The translations under genes were made by a program, and so were the position numbers. Source: Acanthacorydalis orientalis (taxonomy: Eukaryota; Arthropoda; Insecta; Megaloptera; Corydalidae). Taken from it: 64,000 nt of DNA. The first letter of the stretch is position 1. Each line of letters begins with the position of its first letter. A model generated the notes under the pieces. That model did no database searches and was not told the DNA's origin. It worked only from the letters and a program-made list of their open reading frames with translations. The stretch is taken from the NCBI GenBank assembly GCA_034766995.1, contig CM068323.1, positions 21,315,346 through 21,379,345 on the forward strand, read 5' to 3'. Below, piece after piece: positions 14,460 to 29,809 of this stretch.

Positions 14460-14690
14460 TATATGTCGATGAATTCGACAATCCTATTTACCGAAAATGT
14501 CCTCGCAGCTGCTCTCTATAATGCAACAGAGAACCCTCTTCAATTTTATAACATCAGGTTCAGCTGTTTAATGTGAAACACCAAACTCCTTCACTTAAGT
14601 TGATTGTGTTCAGTTACACTGGTCTAAGTTGTTGGCAAACTGGCAAATGTAATAAGGAAGCCGGAGGTACACATGATACTTACGTATAAT
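14460..14690. other. Island of higher G+C, no gene seen
   Basis: Unique-looking sequence with balanced composition between AT-rich flanks. There is no long open frame and no recognisable element ends. Confidence 0.3.
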
Positions 14691-15208
14691 TGGTATTTAA
14701 TTTTAACGAGACACCTGATTTGAAACTCAATAATTATTAATATTGTTCTCTTACGATTTCAGAACAGACGTGGTGAACTTTATAGTATATAATTAAACGT
14801 TATGATATTAAGATGTTTGTAATTTGTTACACGAAATAGTTTTTAAAAAGGTAATTTATTTTTATTTCATTTTGTGTTATTCTGTACAATTTAGGTACAA
14901 TTTTAGTCACTTTTTACAGAAATAGTTCTTATTTTGTCTTAATTATTAATTAATATTCACACGATTTTTTTATAAAACATATAATTCTAATGGAATCAGA
15001 TGTTTGTGTACAGAAATATAAAATTATATAATTTACATTTTATTTGTCTAACAAAAAATAAGAAATATCTTTACTAAAATTTTATACAATATAATTCGAA
15101 ACAAAAATAAATGTATATATTCCTGAGATATTTTGAATGTCTCACAATACATTTTTGGCAATAGAATTGTTGATATTCTACTGCTCTTTTATATTAAAAT
15201 TTTATTAT

Positions 15209-15234
15209 TATATATATATATATATATATATATA
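15209..15234. repeat. (TA)n microsatellite
   Basis: Pure TA. Confidence 0.95.
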
Positions 15235-15899
15235 CGAACTATCAAACTATTTTATTTATTTGAGAATATTCTATCGAAAAATATTTTTCTTATAGTTATT
15301 TTATGATTTTGTTTATCTTTAAAAAAGAAGATACGTTTTCTAATGTATAAATTAATTTCAGAATTTTTTTCGTTCTTCTCTTTAGTGTTTATAATAATAT
15401 TGCAAATAAATATTTGCAATGGTATAACCAATTAAATGTTTTCTTTCTTCTATGTATTTTTATTGTTGTGTATATATTTGAAAAAATGTCAGAAATAAGT
15501 GTAATATTTCATTTATTTCTCTATAAATAATTCTTTATTTTCTTCACTCATTTTGTATACGTATTATAAAAAAATCGTTATTATAAAATCTATATCAATA
15601 AAATTATAAATAAGTTGGTAGGTTATAAAGAAATCTTCTGATAACAAAATATACTAAGAGTGAAAAATATGCACAAAATTTACAATATATTTCGTGAGTA
15701 ATAAAAAAATAAATTAAAATAAACAGATTATAAATGTCAAATGCAAATATAACTATAACAGAAGTGTTAATTGTTAAGTTTGAATAATTTTAAAAGTATT
15801 TTATATAATTTGCAATATTTTTAATTAATAAAGTGATCTAATATTTTAAAAAATGGAACCAATATCTAATGTGACTAATTTTACAACTTTTAATAGGAA

Positions 15900-16560
15900 C
15901 ATGTATAGTTTAAAAATTTGTGTACGTATACCTAAACCCATCTATGTTTTTAAGTACGTATCTGTTCTCATTGAAGTTACCGTAATATAATTGTACGAGT
16001 AACTTAATTAGAGATAACGAACATAAATATGAAAATAATTTTTTACCGGTTATTACAAAGATAAACTTGTTAAAATTCAATTAAACCCACACACTCGACT
16101 GAACACAAATTATATAATGTACTTGATGTCTAAGTGTTTGTACGTACACCTAAGTTAAACGAACAATTATCTCGCCCAAAATTTGTGGTGCTAGTTGATC
16201 TACATACAAGTTTAATGTTCTGTAGACAAGCAAAGTGTCAAAGTATACCTAACCTGCTCACACGTCTTAACATGAATTCCTTCCTGTACATACGAGATTA
16301 ATTAGGTGCAGGCTAATGTGAAGTAGGTAGGAAACTTAGTAATTTACCTTCGTACTTGTTATTTAGATGAAACAGTTTCTAGGCCATGCAATGGCATACA
16401 ACTGAACACATTCCGAACTGAAAGACGAAATTATTCATAATGCAGGACTGTATGATCCCTGGAAGTTCGCATTGTCAGTGTCAGCTTTTGTGACTAGTTA
16501 ATTCAACGTCGAATGCCGTTTACTTATACAATATGAAACACAGTCAATTCATGGTTTCTG
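15900..16560. other. Island of higher G+C, no gene seen
   Basis: About 650 bp without simple repeats and with less A+T than the neighbourhood. No open frame with coding character was found. It may be an old insertion or conserved non-coding DNA. Confidence 0.3.
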
Positions 16561-17699
16561 TACATCTAAATACAAATAAATATGAAATTGTTGTGTTCAT
16601 TTAATAAATGGGATTTATAATCACATGAATATGTGAATATCAAGCATAATATTATGAAAATAAAAAAATATATATGCAAGAATAATATCATCGTATAATA
16701 CATGTTTTTAATAAAAATAGTTTAGAGTTTTACTGTAAACTTCAGACGTTTCTAGAAAACTTGTCAAGATATAAACTTTGTACCAATTTGAACAGACATG
16801 TGTTAAGTAAATACCATACATACGTTTTAAAATGTAAATTCAAACTAAACTTTGAACTTATAAAACATTCTTAAGTTATTTCTGCGAAAAAGTTAGCCAC
16901 AAATGTTTTGTTTTTATTTATATTCTAAAATATCAACATCTAACACCAAAATTATTAAATAAACGATATTATTGGTTCATTTATTATTTATTGGTCATAG
17001 TTTTGAACAGATGAACACATAGAGCTGTAAAGTAATATGATTTTAATAATATTAAGAAGAATTCGTTTCAATTTTTTTCTGTTAAACAGCATAAAATGTA
17101 TTTACATTAAAATACTTTACTTTTCTAAAACAAAAATAAAGTATTAAAGATAAGTTGCGCTTTATACATTACTTTTTTTGCAAAAAAAAAATAAATTTAA
17201 AACAATGTATTATTTCAGAATTGTTTCTGATACGAAAATTATTTTATTGAGATTTGCTCATATTTAACGATTAATTTGATATTAAAAAATTGAAATTTAG
17301 ACAATGGAATGATCGAAATCTCTGTAAATTATCGTAACATTGTTAAACAAATATCTAATTAATCTATAATTATTAAATAACAGTCATAAATTATCACAAT
17401 ACATCAATGTTTGTAAATAAGCTCTGTTGACGAAATCAGTATACAAACGTAATATATCAACAATATTTGTGTCAAATCAAATTTATTATAACATATTATA
17501 TATAACAGTGTCTCTAATATTTCAGTATTTTATAAAAATCCAGAAATATACATACTTATTAAACTGAAATAAATCATTTCTTTATGAAACGTTGTTTATT
17601 AATATTTTATATGTTATAAGAGTGTAATCGAAAATGATATTTTTTAAATTAAACGCGAATAACGTTCAAAGAGTGTCATATAATTTTACAGACAAATAT

Positions 17700-18130
17700 T
17701 TAGATGGAGTATAAGAAGATTGATTCTAATTGCACCTCCTAATTCAGACATAATCTCGTGTAAAGATTTCAATCTCACGTACAATAAAAACTTCATACAG
17801 TATTCTATACAACGACACTATAAGTCACGTAGTTACGGATCAATGAAAATGTATACAAGAATCTGTACAACGTATTTTGGCTTGTGACCAGAATTTAAGT
17901 GTATCACAGGTTAATGCTGCAATGCACTTCACCTCCCTATGCTTAGTATTTTAATACAGTTTTATTACTTTACACCATTGGCTTTATGGGCCACTTTACA
18001 ACAGATGGTTCACAATTTCCTTTAGCTACAGAAATCCGTGAACTGTGAGACAAGATAACATTCACTCAATGGTGAATAGTAAGATAATATAGTTATTGCA
18101 GCATTCAGAACGTTTTACAAACGCATTCAA
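17700..18130. other. Island of higher G+C, no gene seen
   Basis: Unique-looking stretch free of (TA)n tracts. Stops are frequent in all frames. Confidence 0.3.
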
Positions 18131-18670
18131 TAGAATCGTTGAATATTTGTACTGGCCGTTAATTGTACAAATATCTATAAATTATATTCTTATAAAATAT
18201 TTAATTAATTACGAAGCAATCTCAATAAAAAAATAGTTTATAAATGTTATCTAATTACTTATTTATATAACTTGGAGTTTGAAGAAATTTAATACATTAT
18301 ACTAATGAGAAAAATAAATAAAATATATAATTATTCCCATTGAAATATTTAAATATTAAATTTATTAGAATATAGAATATTTATAACAATTATTTTTAGC
18401 AAAATTATTTTTACAATAAATACAACAGTGATATTTAGATAAATTGAATTTTAAAATCAAAAATTATTTCTGCAATTTATCTTAAATGTAATGTTTAATC
18501 GTGATATTTGCATTGTCATCAAGCACTTAACATTACATTTAATTGTTTGTCTAATACTGTGTGTAACAATTTTAAATGAATAGGGACAATTAACACACTT
18601 GTCTCTGTAACCGTGCAGCAAAATTGTTGTAACCAACATCTAAAATTTAATTAACATTGTCTTTCTCTCT

Positions 18671-18673
<3 letters not shown>

Positions 18674-18731
<58 letters not shown>
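18674..18731. repeat. (TA)n microsatellite
   Basis: Follows a CT-rich stretch. Confidence 0.95.
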
Positions 18732-18733
<2 letters not shown>

Positions 18734-19363
18734 ACATACAAGCAGATAATTACATTTATGACAAGTATTTGTAAGTAAAATCATTAAAATTATTTGATAT
18801 CTGGAATTGAAAGTAAATATAGGAATTTCCATTCATTATACTAAATAGCATAGTTCAAATAGAAAATATCATGTTAAATTTCGTAAACAGTAATAAATTA
18901 ATTTAAAAATAAACATCTGTCGTTTTAATTCGCTAAATTATTAATTTTTCCCCGTTGTATATTTTTCTTTTTCGTAACAAAGTGTTTTGTTTACAGCATG
19001 AATTGTGTGCTGAAAAATAATTTATCTTCCTTTTGACACTTTTTCTTTTTCGAGCTATCTCTACGAAATTGTTAATTGCTTCATTTATATACTTCCAGAG
19101 CGTGATTTTTAAGAATTGTATATAAAATGTTTTTTTCCATTTTTATTCTACATAAAATAGAGATGCAGGGGTTCCACGATACAGATTTTAAATAGAAAAG
19201 AATAATTCGAAGCGTTACAACAACAATAACTCGTTTTTTTAAAAGAATTTATTCAGAATAATGAACACATATTAATATTCGTATTTTCATTCCACTCAAA
19301 ACAGAGAATCGCATATTATGTGTAATAGTTTTCATTGCTGGCATACAACTAATCGATTACAAG

Positions 19364-19365
<2 letters not shown>

Positions 19366-19395
<30 letters not shown>
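19366..19395. repeat. (TA)n microsatellite
   Basis: Pure TA. Confidence 0.95.
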
Positions 19396-19397
<2 letters not shown>

Positions 19398-19554
19398 CAA
19401 TATATACTCATACATGATATATTTTCGACTAACTTTTGACAGCAACATAAGTTGTGGTATATTATTTAGATGGTTAACATTATGCAAATATAAAAACAAA
19501 AATTAAAGACTACAAGAATTGTTAATATAATTTATATACAAGAGTAAATATTCA

Positions 19555-19556
<2 letters not shown>

Positions 19557-19606
<50 letters not shown>
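19557..19606. repeat. (TA)n microsatellite
   Basis: Pure AT. Confidence 0.95.
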
Positions 19607-19609
<3 letters not shown>

Positions 19610-19851
19610 AGAATATATTATTTATAATAATAAATGTTATTTATACATATCACTTAATTTTATTAATGTATGTAACCCAAATAAGTAAACAGACATGATT
19701 TGATAAATATACTTTAAACACTTTTTAACTTTACAAAACAGTGTCAAACATGCAACTGAACAAATCACATTATAAATTGTTGTAGTTATGAAAATTCTGA
19801 GCTTGAAGGAAAAACATTTTCACTGAATAACTTATTTAAAATACGATTGTG

Positions 19852-19876
19852 TATATATATATATATATATACATAT
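19852..19876. repeat. (TA)n microsatellite
   Basis: One ACAT interruption at the end. Confidence 0.9.
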
Positions 19877-20227
19877 AAAATTTGTGTACATTTACATAGT
19901 TTTATTTACTGAATTCGAACGTCATCCAGAGTTATAAACATTATCACCAATGTATAATAGTCACAGATTATTTCCAGTTGTCACACGATGTTATATCGTT
20001 ACGTCCTTTTACAATAGCATTCGTTCAAATGTAAATTAAATTTTGTTCATGTCAGTAACAGAGTTTCATACTATGACGCTATGTTCGTCCAAACAGAAAA
20101 CAAGCTTATCGTAAAGCCGTGTTGGAAATGAAATAAGACAGCCGTGCTAAGGTTGATGTACAACACGAAATATAATCAAGTGCAGAAATGAGAATATTAA
20201 AACGTTTCATACACTTAAATATCGATT

Positions 20228-20239
20228 ATATACACATGC

Positions 20240-20297
<58 letters not shown>
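20228..20297. repeat. (TA)n microsatellite
   Basis: Starts with imperfect TACACATGCATATACA units. Confidence 0.95.
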
Positions 20298-20300
<3 letters not shown>

Positions 20301-20579
20301 ATCAGATCCTTTCAAAGTGAATGTAAATAAATTTTCTCTTACGTCAAGAAAAGTAACTATGTTAGAACAATCTCTAGACGATAAATGCTTTCAATAATAA
20401 AAAGAACATTTGGTTTGTGGATGTGAAAAAAGTTCAGTTCACATGTCGAACTAGTGACTAATGGTTCCAAGATAGAATTATATTGAATATATTCGTGTCT
20501 GTTATATTCAAGAAAGGAGTGCATATCCACTCTCAGGAGGATGTTCGTGTAAATAATGGTTTTGAGTAAATTTAAACAA

Positions 20580-20594
20580 AATAATAATAATAAT

Positions 20595-20633
<39 letters not shown>

Positions 20634-20634
20634 T
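20580..20634. repeat. (AAT)n(AT)n compound microsatellite
   Basis: Seven ATA-type triplets lead into the TA block. Confidence 0.95.
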
Positions 20635-22654
20635 TCATTAAACTTTAATAAATTGATTAATCTTTAATAGATTTTTAATTGTAAACTAGTTTTTTAAAGT
20701 AAATGCTGATAATAAAAGAATTCAAGGTATATACATGAAATATCTATTTTAAAAAGATTTAGCTACCGTCATTAAATCAAATCTGGCTAAATGAAAGTTT
20801 ATCTTTTATTAAGAAAGTATCTACGAGTATAAAAATAAATATCGTGAGATCAACTAATAAGCATAAAATTTCAATGTATTTTAAAATAATTTTAATGTAA
20901 GAACAATCAACATTTCAAACATTTATTATCAGACTACAAACAACTTTAATGTATGAATCTCTCGTTATTTTTCAGTTTTTATTGAAATTTACTATATATT
21001 TTATTTTTAAAATAAAATTATTTAAATGTGATACAACTAATTGCCAATTATTTTCTTCTAGAAAACATATTTATTAGCATATTTAAAAGAAACTAAATAT
21101 AAGTAAAGTTTTTCTTCTGTAAACTATTTTGTATTTAATTTGTATATTGAATTATTGTTATGTTTGCTTTATTTTATTTTATAAATAAAATAATATACTC
21201 TTAGTAAATATTTATCCCATTTCATCGTTAAAAGAGATTTTAATATTATTGTATATTATTGTAGATTTAATATTCAGTTATGTATGTATGATGATAAAAT
21301 TCAAATAAAATATTTAAAACGAATAAATATTAAAATTGAACATACAAATAATAAATTTAATCTAAACTATAAATTCGTGATAAAAGAGAAAAATGAAAAA
21401 TAATTAAATTCAAATGAAATAAGCACCGAAGTTTCAGACAGGCAACGTTTTCGGATTCTGTAAATCAATTGGTAACATGTTATGCACAAAATCCTGTTCC
21501 AGTTTAGGAAAACCAGTATGAAGTTTTGTGGTATTCAAACTGTCACTTAAAACGTATAGAATTTCATTAATGAAAAAAATCTGAATGTGTGAAATTTAAA
21601 TTGTAATTATTATCGTTCATTTTCATCTACGTAACAGATATGCATATGAGTTTTATGTAATTTTATCTCATAATGTGTGCGAATATTTTTATGGGTAGTA
21701 ATTTGTTCAACATGAAAGTAAATATTTTGTTACAAATGCTTTGTGATATTTTAAAATGACAAAAAAAACATTTGGAATTTAATCTTTTTACAATATATAA
21801 AACATCTACTGAAACTTATCATTCATACATAACTATAGTAACGTTTTTAAATTCGTTAAATAATTCTTTATTTAATTGAAAATGGTTAAAGAATAAAAAT
21901 ATGAACGAAAAAAGAAACAGTACCATATTATCATGTTTTAATCACAATTTTAATTTTCTTATGATATATTTAAAAAATAATACCGTGTAAATTAAATCAT
22001 TAACCACATTTAACTTCACTGTTTAATGACAACATTCGACAAGATAAATATATTCAAAAATCACAAATGAAACCATTTACATCTCAAGAACACTTGTGAA
22101 TAATTTTATGTCAAATAACATTTAAAACTACCCGATTTAATCGAAATTCATTAGAGAATATTTTATTAATTGACAAAATTCATTTGTATTTTCTAAATCA
22201 ATAAGAAAAATGAAACAGTCGTAATGATTCCAAAAAGAACTTTCTACAATCTTAAATACTACAGTATTGAAACAAAAATATTAGTTTACTGTTTTAATAT
22301 TTCAATTATTTATTTTTTTTTACTTGTGAGAAGCATTAAAAATTAATAGAAAACAAACACAGTAATGCAGTTATCGATTAAACGATTGGAATTTCAATTC
22401 GTGTTAAATTACAAATACGCGTACCAGGTGTTTGTTGTTTTACTTGTCGAGTATTTCATGTTTGGAGTACAATGTGGACAGGTAGCATTAATTTTCGCTG
22501 CTCGAGGTAATACAATCGGGAAACCTATTTACATAAAAAATGTATAAAGCAAACAAAGATTTTGAACTTTTGCAAAGAAAAATAACCAAAGGCAATTGTA
22601 TCAAAAGTACTTGTTCTTCTCATTTTGTTCCAGCCTTAATTTATAATTTAAGTG

Positions 22655-22679
22655 TTTATATACATATATACACACACAC

Positions 22680-22755
<76 letters not shown>

Positions 22756-22776
22756 CTGTGTGTGTATGTCCCTGTG
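22655..22776. repeat. (CA)n(TA)n(TG)n long compound microsatellite
   Basis: CA block, about 70 bp of TA, then a TG block after TAAATC. Confidence 0.95.
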
Positions 22777-23324
22777 TGAATATATAAGATTTATGATGAG
22801 ACATTCATTACAAGAAAAAGTACAGTTTTTAATAATTTATTTTTATTTAAATGTGTCGTAAAGTAGCATCAAGTTAGTAATTAAAATAATATGTTATTTT
22901 TTTGTATTTAATTCATAAACTTTACCTTTAAAATAATTTCCCATAAAACAATATATTATATCATACTGACTTCTACTAACGGAAAACAATACATTCCTAT
23001 TTATTTATCTCTTTATTCATCCAATAAAAAGTAATCTTTTGTATATATATATATATCCATAAAGTGCAAATATATTATTTAATAATATTTAAAAATATCT
23101 AGTATACAATAATCCCAAAGTTATTATTAACATTTAACGGTAATTATTTCCTATATTGTTTGATCGGTTTCTTTGATAAATAATAATCGTTGTGTCCTAT
23201 AACTCTTTCTTTGAAGAAAGTAATTACCTAAACTGTATGAAAACAGTTATAATTACTTTCAAAATCAATATAAAAAATATATTAATAATTTTTCTCCAAA
23301 GCATACAAATATATTCTTAATATT

Positions 23325-23326
<2 letters not shown>

Positions 23327-23374
<48 letters not shown>
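23327..23374. repeat. (TA)n microsatellite
   Basis: Pure TA. Confidence 0.95.
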
Positions 23375-23375
<1 letters not shown>

Positions 23376-23808
23376 TCGTATAATATGTGTGTGTAATTTT
23401 TTCAATGCTATTTATTACATTTTTTGATTTTTCCAAGATAAAATAATTATTAAAATACAAATTTTCTCGATTAAATGCGAAAAAGATCAAAAGTTTAACT
23501 TATTTACAGTGATAACTTTGTTAATTGAAAATTATAAAAAATATATTAAATTGTATTTTAAATTACTGATATAATAGTATATCTGTTTACTTGAAAATGT
23601 AACGATTTAAATGAGTGACAATCCTATATTATTCAATTTATATCAGTTTTACGGTGTTGTTTTTTTTTCAATTTTTCATTCGTTTCTTGAAAACTTATTA
23701 TTTTTTTTAATATTCAATTCGATATTACAAAAAATATTTTTATATAAAATCTCTCTGAAATAGTTTCTGTTTTGTACATGAAACAAAAATATTGTAGAAA
23801 AAAGATCT

Positions 23809-23829
23809 ATATATATATATATATATATA
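23809..23829. repeat. (TA)n microsatellite
   Basis: Short tract. Confidence 0.9.
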
Positions 23830-24588
23830 ATATAAATAATGAAAAAAAAACAAATTTTCAATTTAGTTTAAATGTATTGTAATTCTTTTCCATTTCATGT
23901 ACACATAGCTATTTAATAAACACGTACACTATTGTTTTCAAATAGAATTGTGTTCTTGGAAAGATATAACAAGATTTTTTATTTAATTACATTTTTGTTC
24001 CAGACGCTTGGAAATAGATTCGTTTTATATTCACAATGAACTTGCTTACAAATTTTATTTATTATCAAGTTTAAAATTATATTCAAAAATATTTTCCGTA
24101 CAATAAAAAAATTAACAATTTAAAATCAAATTCTATATTATAATTTCATCTTTAAATACTAAAAAACCCGAGATAATTAATTGAATATATCAAATTAAAT
24201 TAAAACAATGGGAAATTTTAAATAATTGTCATTTAGGCTAAATTAAATTCATATTTCGTTCTTGGAAGTGTTATACATTATTATAGAAAATTGAAATTAA
24301 TTTTCATAGAAATGACATTTTTAATTTAGAACCTTACATACATTTTCATCAAAAATTAAAAAATGTGTTTGTAAAACTTATAAATTAATCAATAAAAAAT
24401 GTAATTGAGAATAATTTTCAAGTCTTATCCATAAATATTTTTATATTTGAACGGTAATAAAACAAATATTCTTATTTCTACATTATTCAGTATCTAAAGT
24501 TAATGCAAGTAACAAATTCGTATTAAAATCAATAATTTCAGGATAATTTATATCAAACATTTTTATAATGAAAACTATGATGACTACT

Positions 24589-24591
<3 letters not shown>

Positions 24592-24624
<33 letters not shown>
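24592..24624. repeat. (TA)n microsatellite
   Basis: Pure TA. Confidence 0.95.
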
Positions 24625-24627
<3 letters not shown>

Positions 24628-25128
24628 AAATGTGAAGTGTCTATATATAGTTTTCCACTTAAGAAAAGAATAAACAAACATTATGTAGCCTATACTATGT
24701 TGCGGTCGTTGTGGTCACTAAAGATGATTGGAAGTTTAGAATTTCAAATTTCGGTTTTCGTGGTATTCATCTGTCATTTTCGTAATAATATAGTTAGTAT
24801 TGTTCTGTGGTAGCTAAAGTTTAACTGGCATTGTGTTTAGAAGGATTATAATTATGGTTGTATTATGTTATATTTCCCTAAGGAATATGTTTTCATTATT
24901 GACCTCTGTTGAATAATTGATCTGAAAGTAGCATTATTCGAACATTTGCTAGGAAGACAATATAAAATGAATACATATTTTATGTCTGACGTTTATATGA
25001 ATAATGTATTCATATACGATAATTTATATGCATTTTTATGAATAAAATAGTTGAACGTAAATTTATTTAAACGTTTTGCTACGATCATTTGTTGATTACC
25101 TTTTAAATAGTTCATATTTTTCTACCAA

Positions 25129-25131
<3 letters not shown>

Positions 25132-25163
<32 letters not shown>
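25132..25163. repeat. (TA)n microsatellite
   Basis: Pure AT. Confidence 0.95.
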
Positions 25164-25168
<5 letters not shown>

Positions 25169-26029
25169 TATTTAGTAAATACTTGTGAACAAGATAATCA
25201 GTTATTAAATCTATCCACAGATATAAAATTAATAACAATAACATTAAAACTAACTAAACTGAATATATCTGAGATGAAATTATTATCGAAGAGAATATCT
25301 TATAAAGTGAATATAATTTACTAATGAAGTCAGTTTCATTTAAATTACTCGTCATAATGTGAGAATTTAGAACAACGAAATCTTAGTTCACGTAATAAAG
25401 AACATTGTTGAAGCAATTCAAGAATTGTTTTATTGTTTGAGATTTATAAACGTAATTAAATTGTTTATTTAACAATTATTAACAATCGCTCAAATGTCTA
25501 TATAAATCATAACATTTGCTATCATCTATATATTTTTATATTAATGTTTATAAACAAAAATGGAATATACCTCGTTAAATACATTAAAATCTCATCTGAA
25601 AATGTCTTCCATTTTTTTAAAAAAATATCTATCATTTAAAATAGTGATAAATATAAAATCGAATAGTTTTGTGATACAAACGTTTTTTAATTTTTATCAA
25701 GTGTTTGAAAGAATGAATGTTTTAAAACAATTTTTTTTAATTAAAAATTAATGTACGAATGACCAATATTATTCATTATATCAGTTCGTGAATTATTCGA
25801 GAACACTAAATTCTGAAAAAGTACAACTGAATACAGATGCGCTTTTTTCTGTCGCGCTACAATAAAAAGTAATATATTTTATTATGTCGCAAACTGTTCT
25901 GCTAAAAGAGTTCAACATTATTTTTTTACTTAAAATTAATCCTAATTTGCTCCAATTAACCCGAGTAATTAAATTTAGCGTCACTAAACATAAATGAGTA
26001 TAAAATGAGATTACCATTCAGCAAAGGCG

Positions 26030-26450
26030 TTCGCGTCTTTTAAAAATGAATGAATATAAAAATCTTCAGCGTAGCAGTGGATAGAAATAAAAATAAATAT
26101 GAGGCAATAAATATTAAACCGCTGCAAATATGCTTGTTCCAAGACTGAAAGTGCTAAAGACGAAGAAATCTGTGGTAATGAGAAAAGTTTAGTGTGTGCT
26201 AAGAAGTGGCGGGCGAAAGATCGTTACATTAAAGCACAGCAGCAAGTATTACTGTTAAGAAGGCCGTAAAATTAGTATAAGAACTATATACTGTGATTTA
26301 ACCTCTGATGAATATCTGAAGCACATGCAATTATGGTAATCAGAAACGTGGTGAACTCACTCATTTTGCACTATGCGTTTGGTCATTGGCGTAGATAGTG
26401 ATCGATTATGGATTACTTTTATCACTGTTGGAGCCTTGGACTTAAATCTT
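26030..26450. other. Island of higher G+C with a short startless open frame
   Basis: A + strand frame of about 50 codons ends at TAA near 26270 (translated part includes SAKDEEICGNEKS). It has no start codon and no convincing splice acceptor, and I do not recognise it. Confidence 0.25.
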
Positions 26451-27579
26451 TCATATTTATTTATCAATAAGAAAACATTAGTTGAAAATATAAAACTTTT
26501 CCGTACACTATACTTATACAATCGACATTAACAGTAATCTCTTTTGATCCAATTCCAGTTATCTTTATTGACCTCCCACCCATACTTCTAGACTTTAGAT
26601 TATCCTCGTACCGAAAAGAAGTTTTACTCCCATCCAATATCTTTCACTTCAATGCGTCTTTGATCTCTTTTCTGCTTCTTAGAATGATATATTCCTCCAT
26701 TTTCCTGTGATACAATCTACCTTTTTCTTATTGTACTTCTTTTGCACATTCGTTAATATAACGACTTTCAGTTTATGCTTTTACTAACAAAAAGAAAATC
26801 CTTTAATCTTCAATATGAAGATGAACTTATAAATATTATATACTCGTATATATAAATATAATAGTTTATTTTTTGTTCAAATACATATTTCATAAATATT
26901 GAATTATCTTTTGTAGCATCTAAGATCCTCTCTAGAGTTCTCGCTCACTAAAAACTTATAACTTAAAAAGTATTTTAGTTGTTAATGTAAACCCATATTT
27001 GTATTAAGTGCATTATAAATTCAAATTATCACGAATTCGTAAATAATGTATACAATTTTCTTTTCACGTTAATTAAAATACAAATTTGTCAATGAAAATA
27101 TCTTTCGTACACTAATTTCCTCATAAATTCCACCTAAAGCTTTATTTTTTTACAGTTACTATAAATATAAATAAATGTGTTTTTAATCAGACACTAATCC
27201 TCAACAAACATGATGTACTTTTAATATTCTATACAAAATCTTTCATTTTTCTATTCATCTTTTCATATAAAACTTGTATAAAAAAAACTTAACTGCCTGG
27301 ATTAAAACTTGTTTAATTAACCTTAAGACGAGCTATAATTGTACCACGCCACTGTGAATATAAAAGAAGAGGTGGTGCAAAATATGGTTAGACAACTCGC
27401 CAAGATACTAGCGTATCAAAACAAAATGAAGATAATCCAAAAGTTTGCGATATTGACGAAACTTAGTATATTTTTAATAATCCCTAGTTTATGAGTTTTA
27501 TTCTTTCTGAGATTACTTTACCTTCAAGTCGTACTTTTGATGTTTAATTTTTATATTACTTTTTTCCCTATCATATAAA

Positions 27580-27700
<121 letters not shown>

Positions 27701-28727
27701 TCATGAGTGTAAACCTACTTTTACAAATTTACTATTTATAAGAAATTTAATATAAATTATATTATTTATTTATATACATTTCTCTTAATTATCATTAAAT
27801 TTTTAAATGAAAAACATAGTAAATATTAATGTATTTAGTCAAACCTTTTACGAAGAAAAATTTAATATAAAGTTCTTACTATATGTAATAAATAATTCGA
27901 AAGTGTTAAATAATTAAAATAATCTCATTGAATAATAAATTTTAATTTACATAAAATATAATATCAGTTAATTAATAAGAAAATGTGTATATCAAAAAAT
28001 ATATTTAAATTTTATAATTTCATATCTGGTTCTAACAAAAAAGATTGAATATGAAAGTCACTTATAAATTATTTAGAAAATTTTAAATACATAAATAACT
28101 ATTATTTAAATAATAATTAAATATAAATCAAGCAAATAATAATCTGTTTAATATTTACAAATAATATTTCATATTGAACGTCAATAAAGAGATACAACTG
28201 CACTGAACTGAAATAAATAAATAAAATTTATTCCTGCTACTTTGAATAAAATTATTGTTAAGTTATAATTCGTAAAATTCTGTGAAATAATTTAATACGT
28301 TTTATATGTTTGACATGAAAAAAATACTTAATGAAAAATTACTATCGCTTCAGCCTGACCTTGCGTTCTCTCCTTACCTATCCTTATTTTTTATTCCACT
28401 TTATATATTTCATTTAGAAGCAATTAATTTTATATAATGAACATTTGCCTTATCTACGCCATTAATTTTAATTACTTGATAGAACCTTACTTTTCCATTA
28501 CATAAACTCAGACTTTGTTCAGTAATCATTCATTTTTACTTGACATTTTATTCTTATGAATTTACAAAAATATGGACACATATTTGTAATAACAACAAAA
28601 AATATTTGTTTTAATACAAACATTTCGAATTAATAATTCATTAGCAGTGAAAATCGTATACAAGTCCATATTTTATTATTTACTTTAATACTTCTATAAA
28701 CAATTGTTGCTTTAAAAAAATTATTTA

Positions 28728-28730
<3 letters not shown>

Positions 28731-28764
<34 letters not shown>
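28731..28764. repeat. (TA)n microsatellite
   Basis: Pure TA. Confidence 0.95.
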
Positions 28765-28766
<2 letters not shown>

Positions 28767-29746
28767 AATATATAATATTTTGTGTTTTTTGAACGAATTA
28801 TTTAATATATAAAAAGTAAAAATAAAGTATTTTTATATTAAATGTAAATAAAAGTACTTCCTTATAAAAATTAATAAATAAATAAATTAATAATTCATAT
28901 AAAATATTTAGTTATCGTTCAGTTTTCTGAAACAGTATATAAATATTTTAATTAGTATTACTTGAAAATTGAATCTTTCAAAATCAGAACACAAATAATA
29001 GTGTTCAACTAATGATGAGTGAATTCTACTGGTTAAACTGTACTGCTTTTTTTAGAAAAGTAATTAATCTGTGGTCGTAATAACAGTATAATAATTAACT
29101 ATAAAACTTCTGTAATAAATTCTGATAGTTAAATTTAAAAAGAATCTAGTAAAAATTCAAACTAGACATAAACATAGTATTCATAAAGTATTTTTAGTAT
29201 GTATAAGAAAATGAAATTAAGACTAGAAAATCTTGATAAATAAATCTATAATTTGTATAAATAAATATTAATTTAATATCGTTATACATTTCCCTAAATG
29301 TTTAGGAATTTTAACCGTAACATTTAATTAATTAGTAATTGAAATATTTTTTATTTAAAACTTTAATAAAACATTAATGTATTTTAAAATATTTAAAAAC
29401 ATCTATGGTAGTTAAGAAACAAGTACGATATAAGATTAAATTGTTTATCAATAAAAAATTAAGTCGAAATTCTCTAAGAAAAAAACTGCACATTCTTAAT
29501 GTATTTCAAATTTGTATGAAAAATGTTAATTATATAAGTGGCTTGGTTTTGAAATTATAGAAGCCACATGTAGACAATTTCTGTTGTTTAAAAAATTGTG
29601 TGTTATACTTGATTCTCTTAAAATATATTTCAAAAATATTTTATCAATAAAAGATACTTTTCTCTATTAAATATTATTTATTCAACATTGAAAAGTAAAT
29701 TATAATTATATTATAAAAAAATAACTCAAAAAAATTTTATCCGTGC

Positions 29747-29751
<5 letters not shown>

Positions 29752-29808
<57 letters not shown>

Positions 29809-29809
29809 A
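29752..29809. repeat. (TA)n microsatellite
   Basis: Preceded by GTGCATGTG, ends TATGTATA. Confidence 0.95.

Noticed and set aside
26103..26272. Startless frame containing Cys-Lys-Tyr-Ala-Cys and Glu-Glu-Ile-Cys-Gly, faintly Kazal-like
   Set aside because: Cysteine spacing does not fit the Kazal pattern, and there is no start codon or polypyrimidine-AG acceptor.
29010..29060. Short frame with Phe-Tyr-Trp-Leu considered as the missing helix-1 exon
   Set aside because: The upstream residues are not a hydrophobic helix and there is no donor in phase 0.
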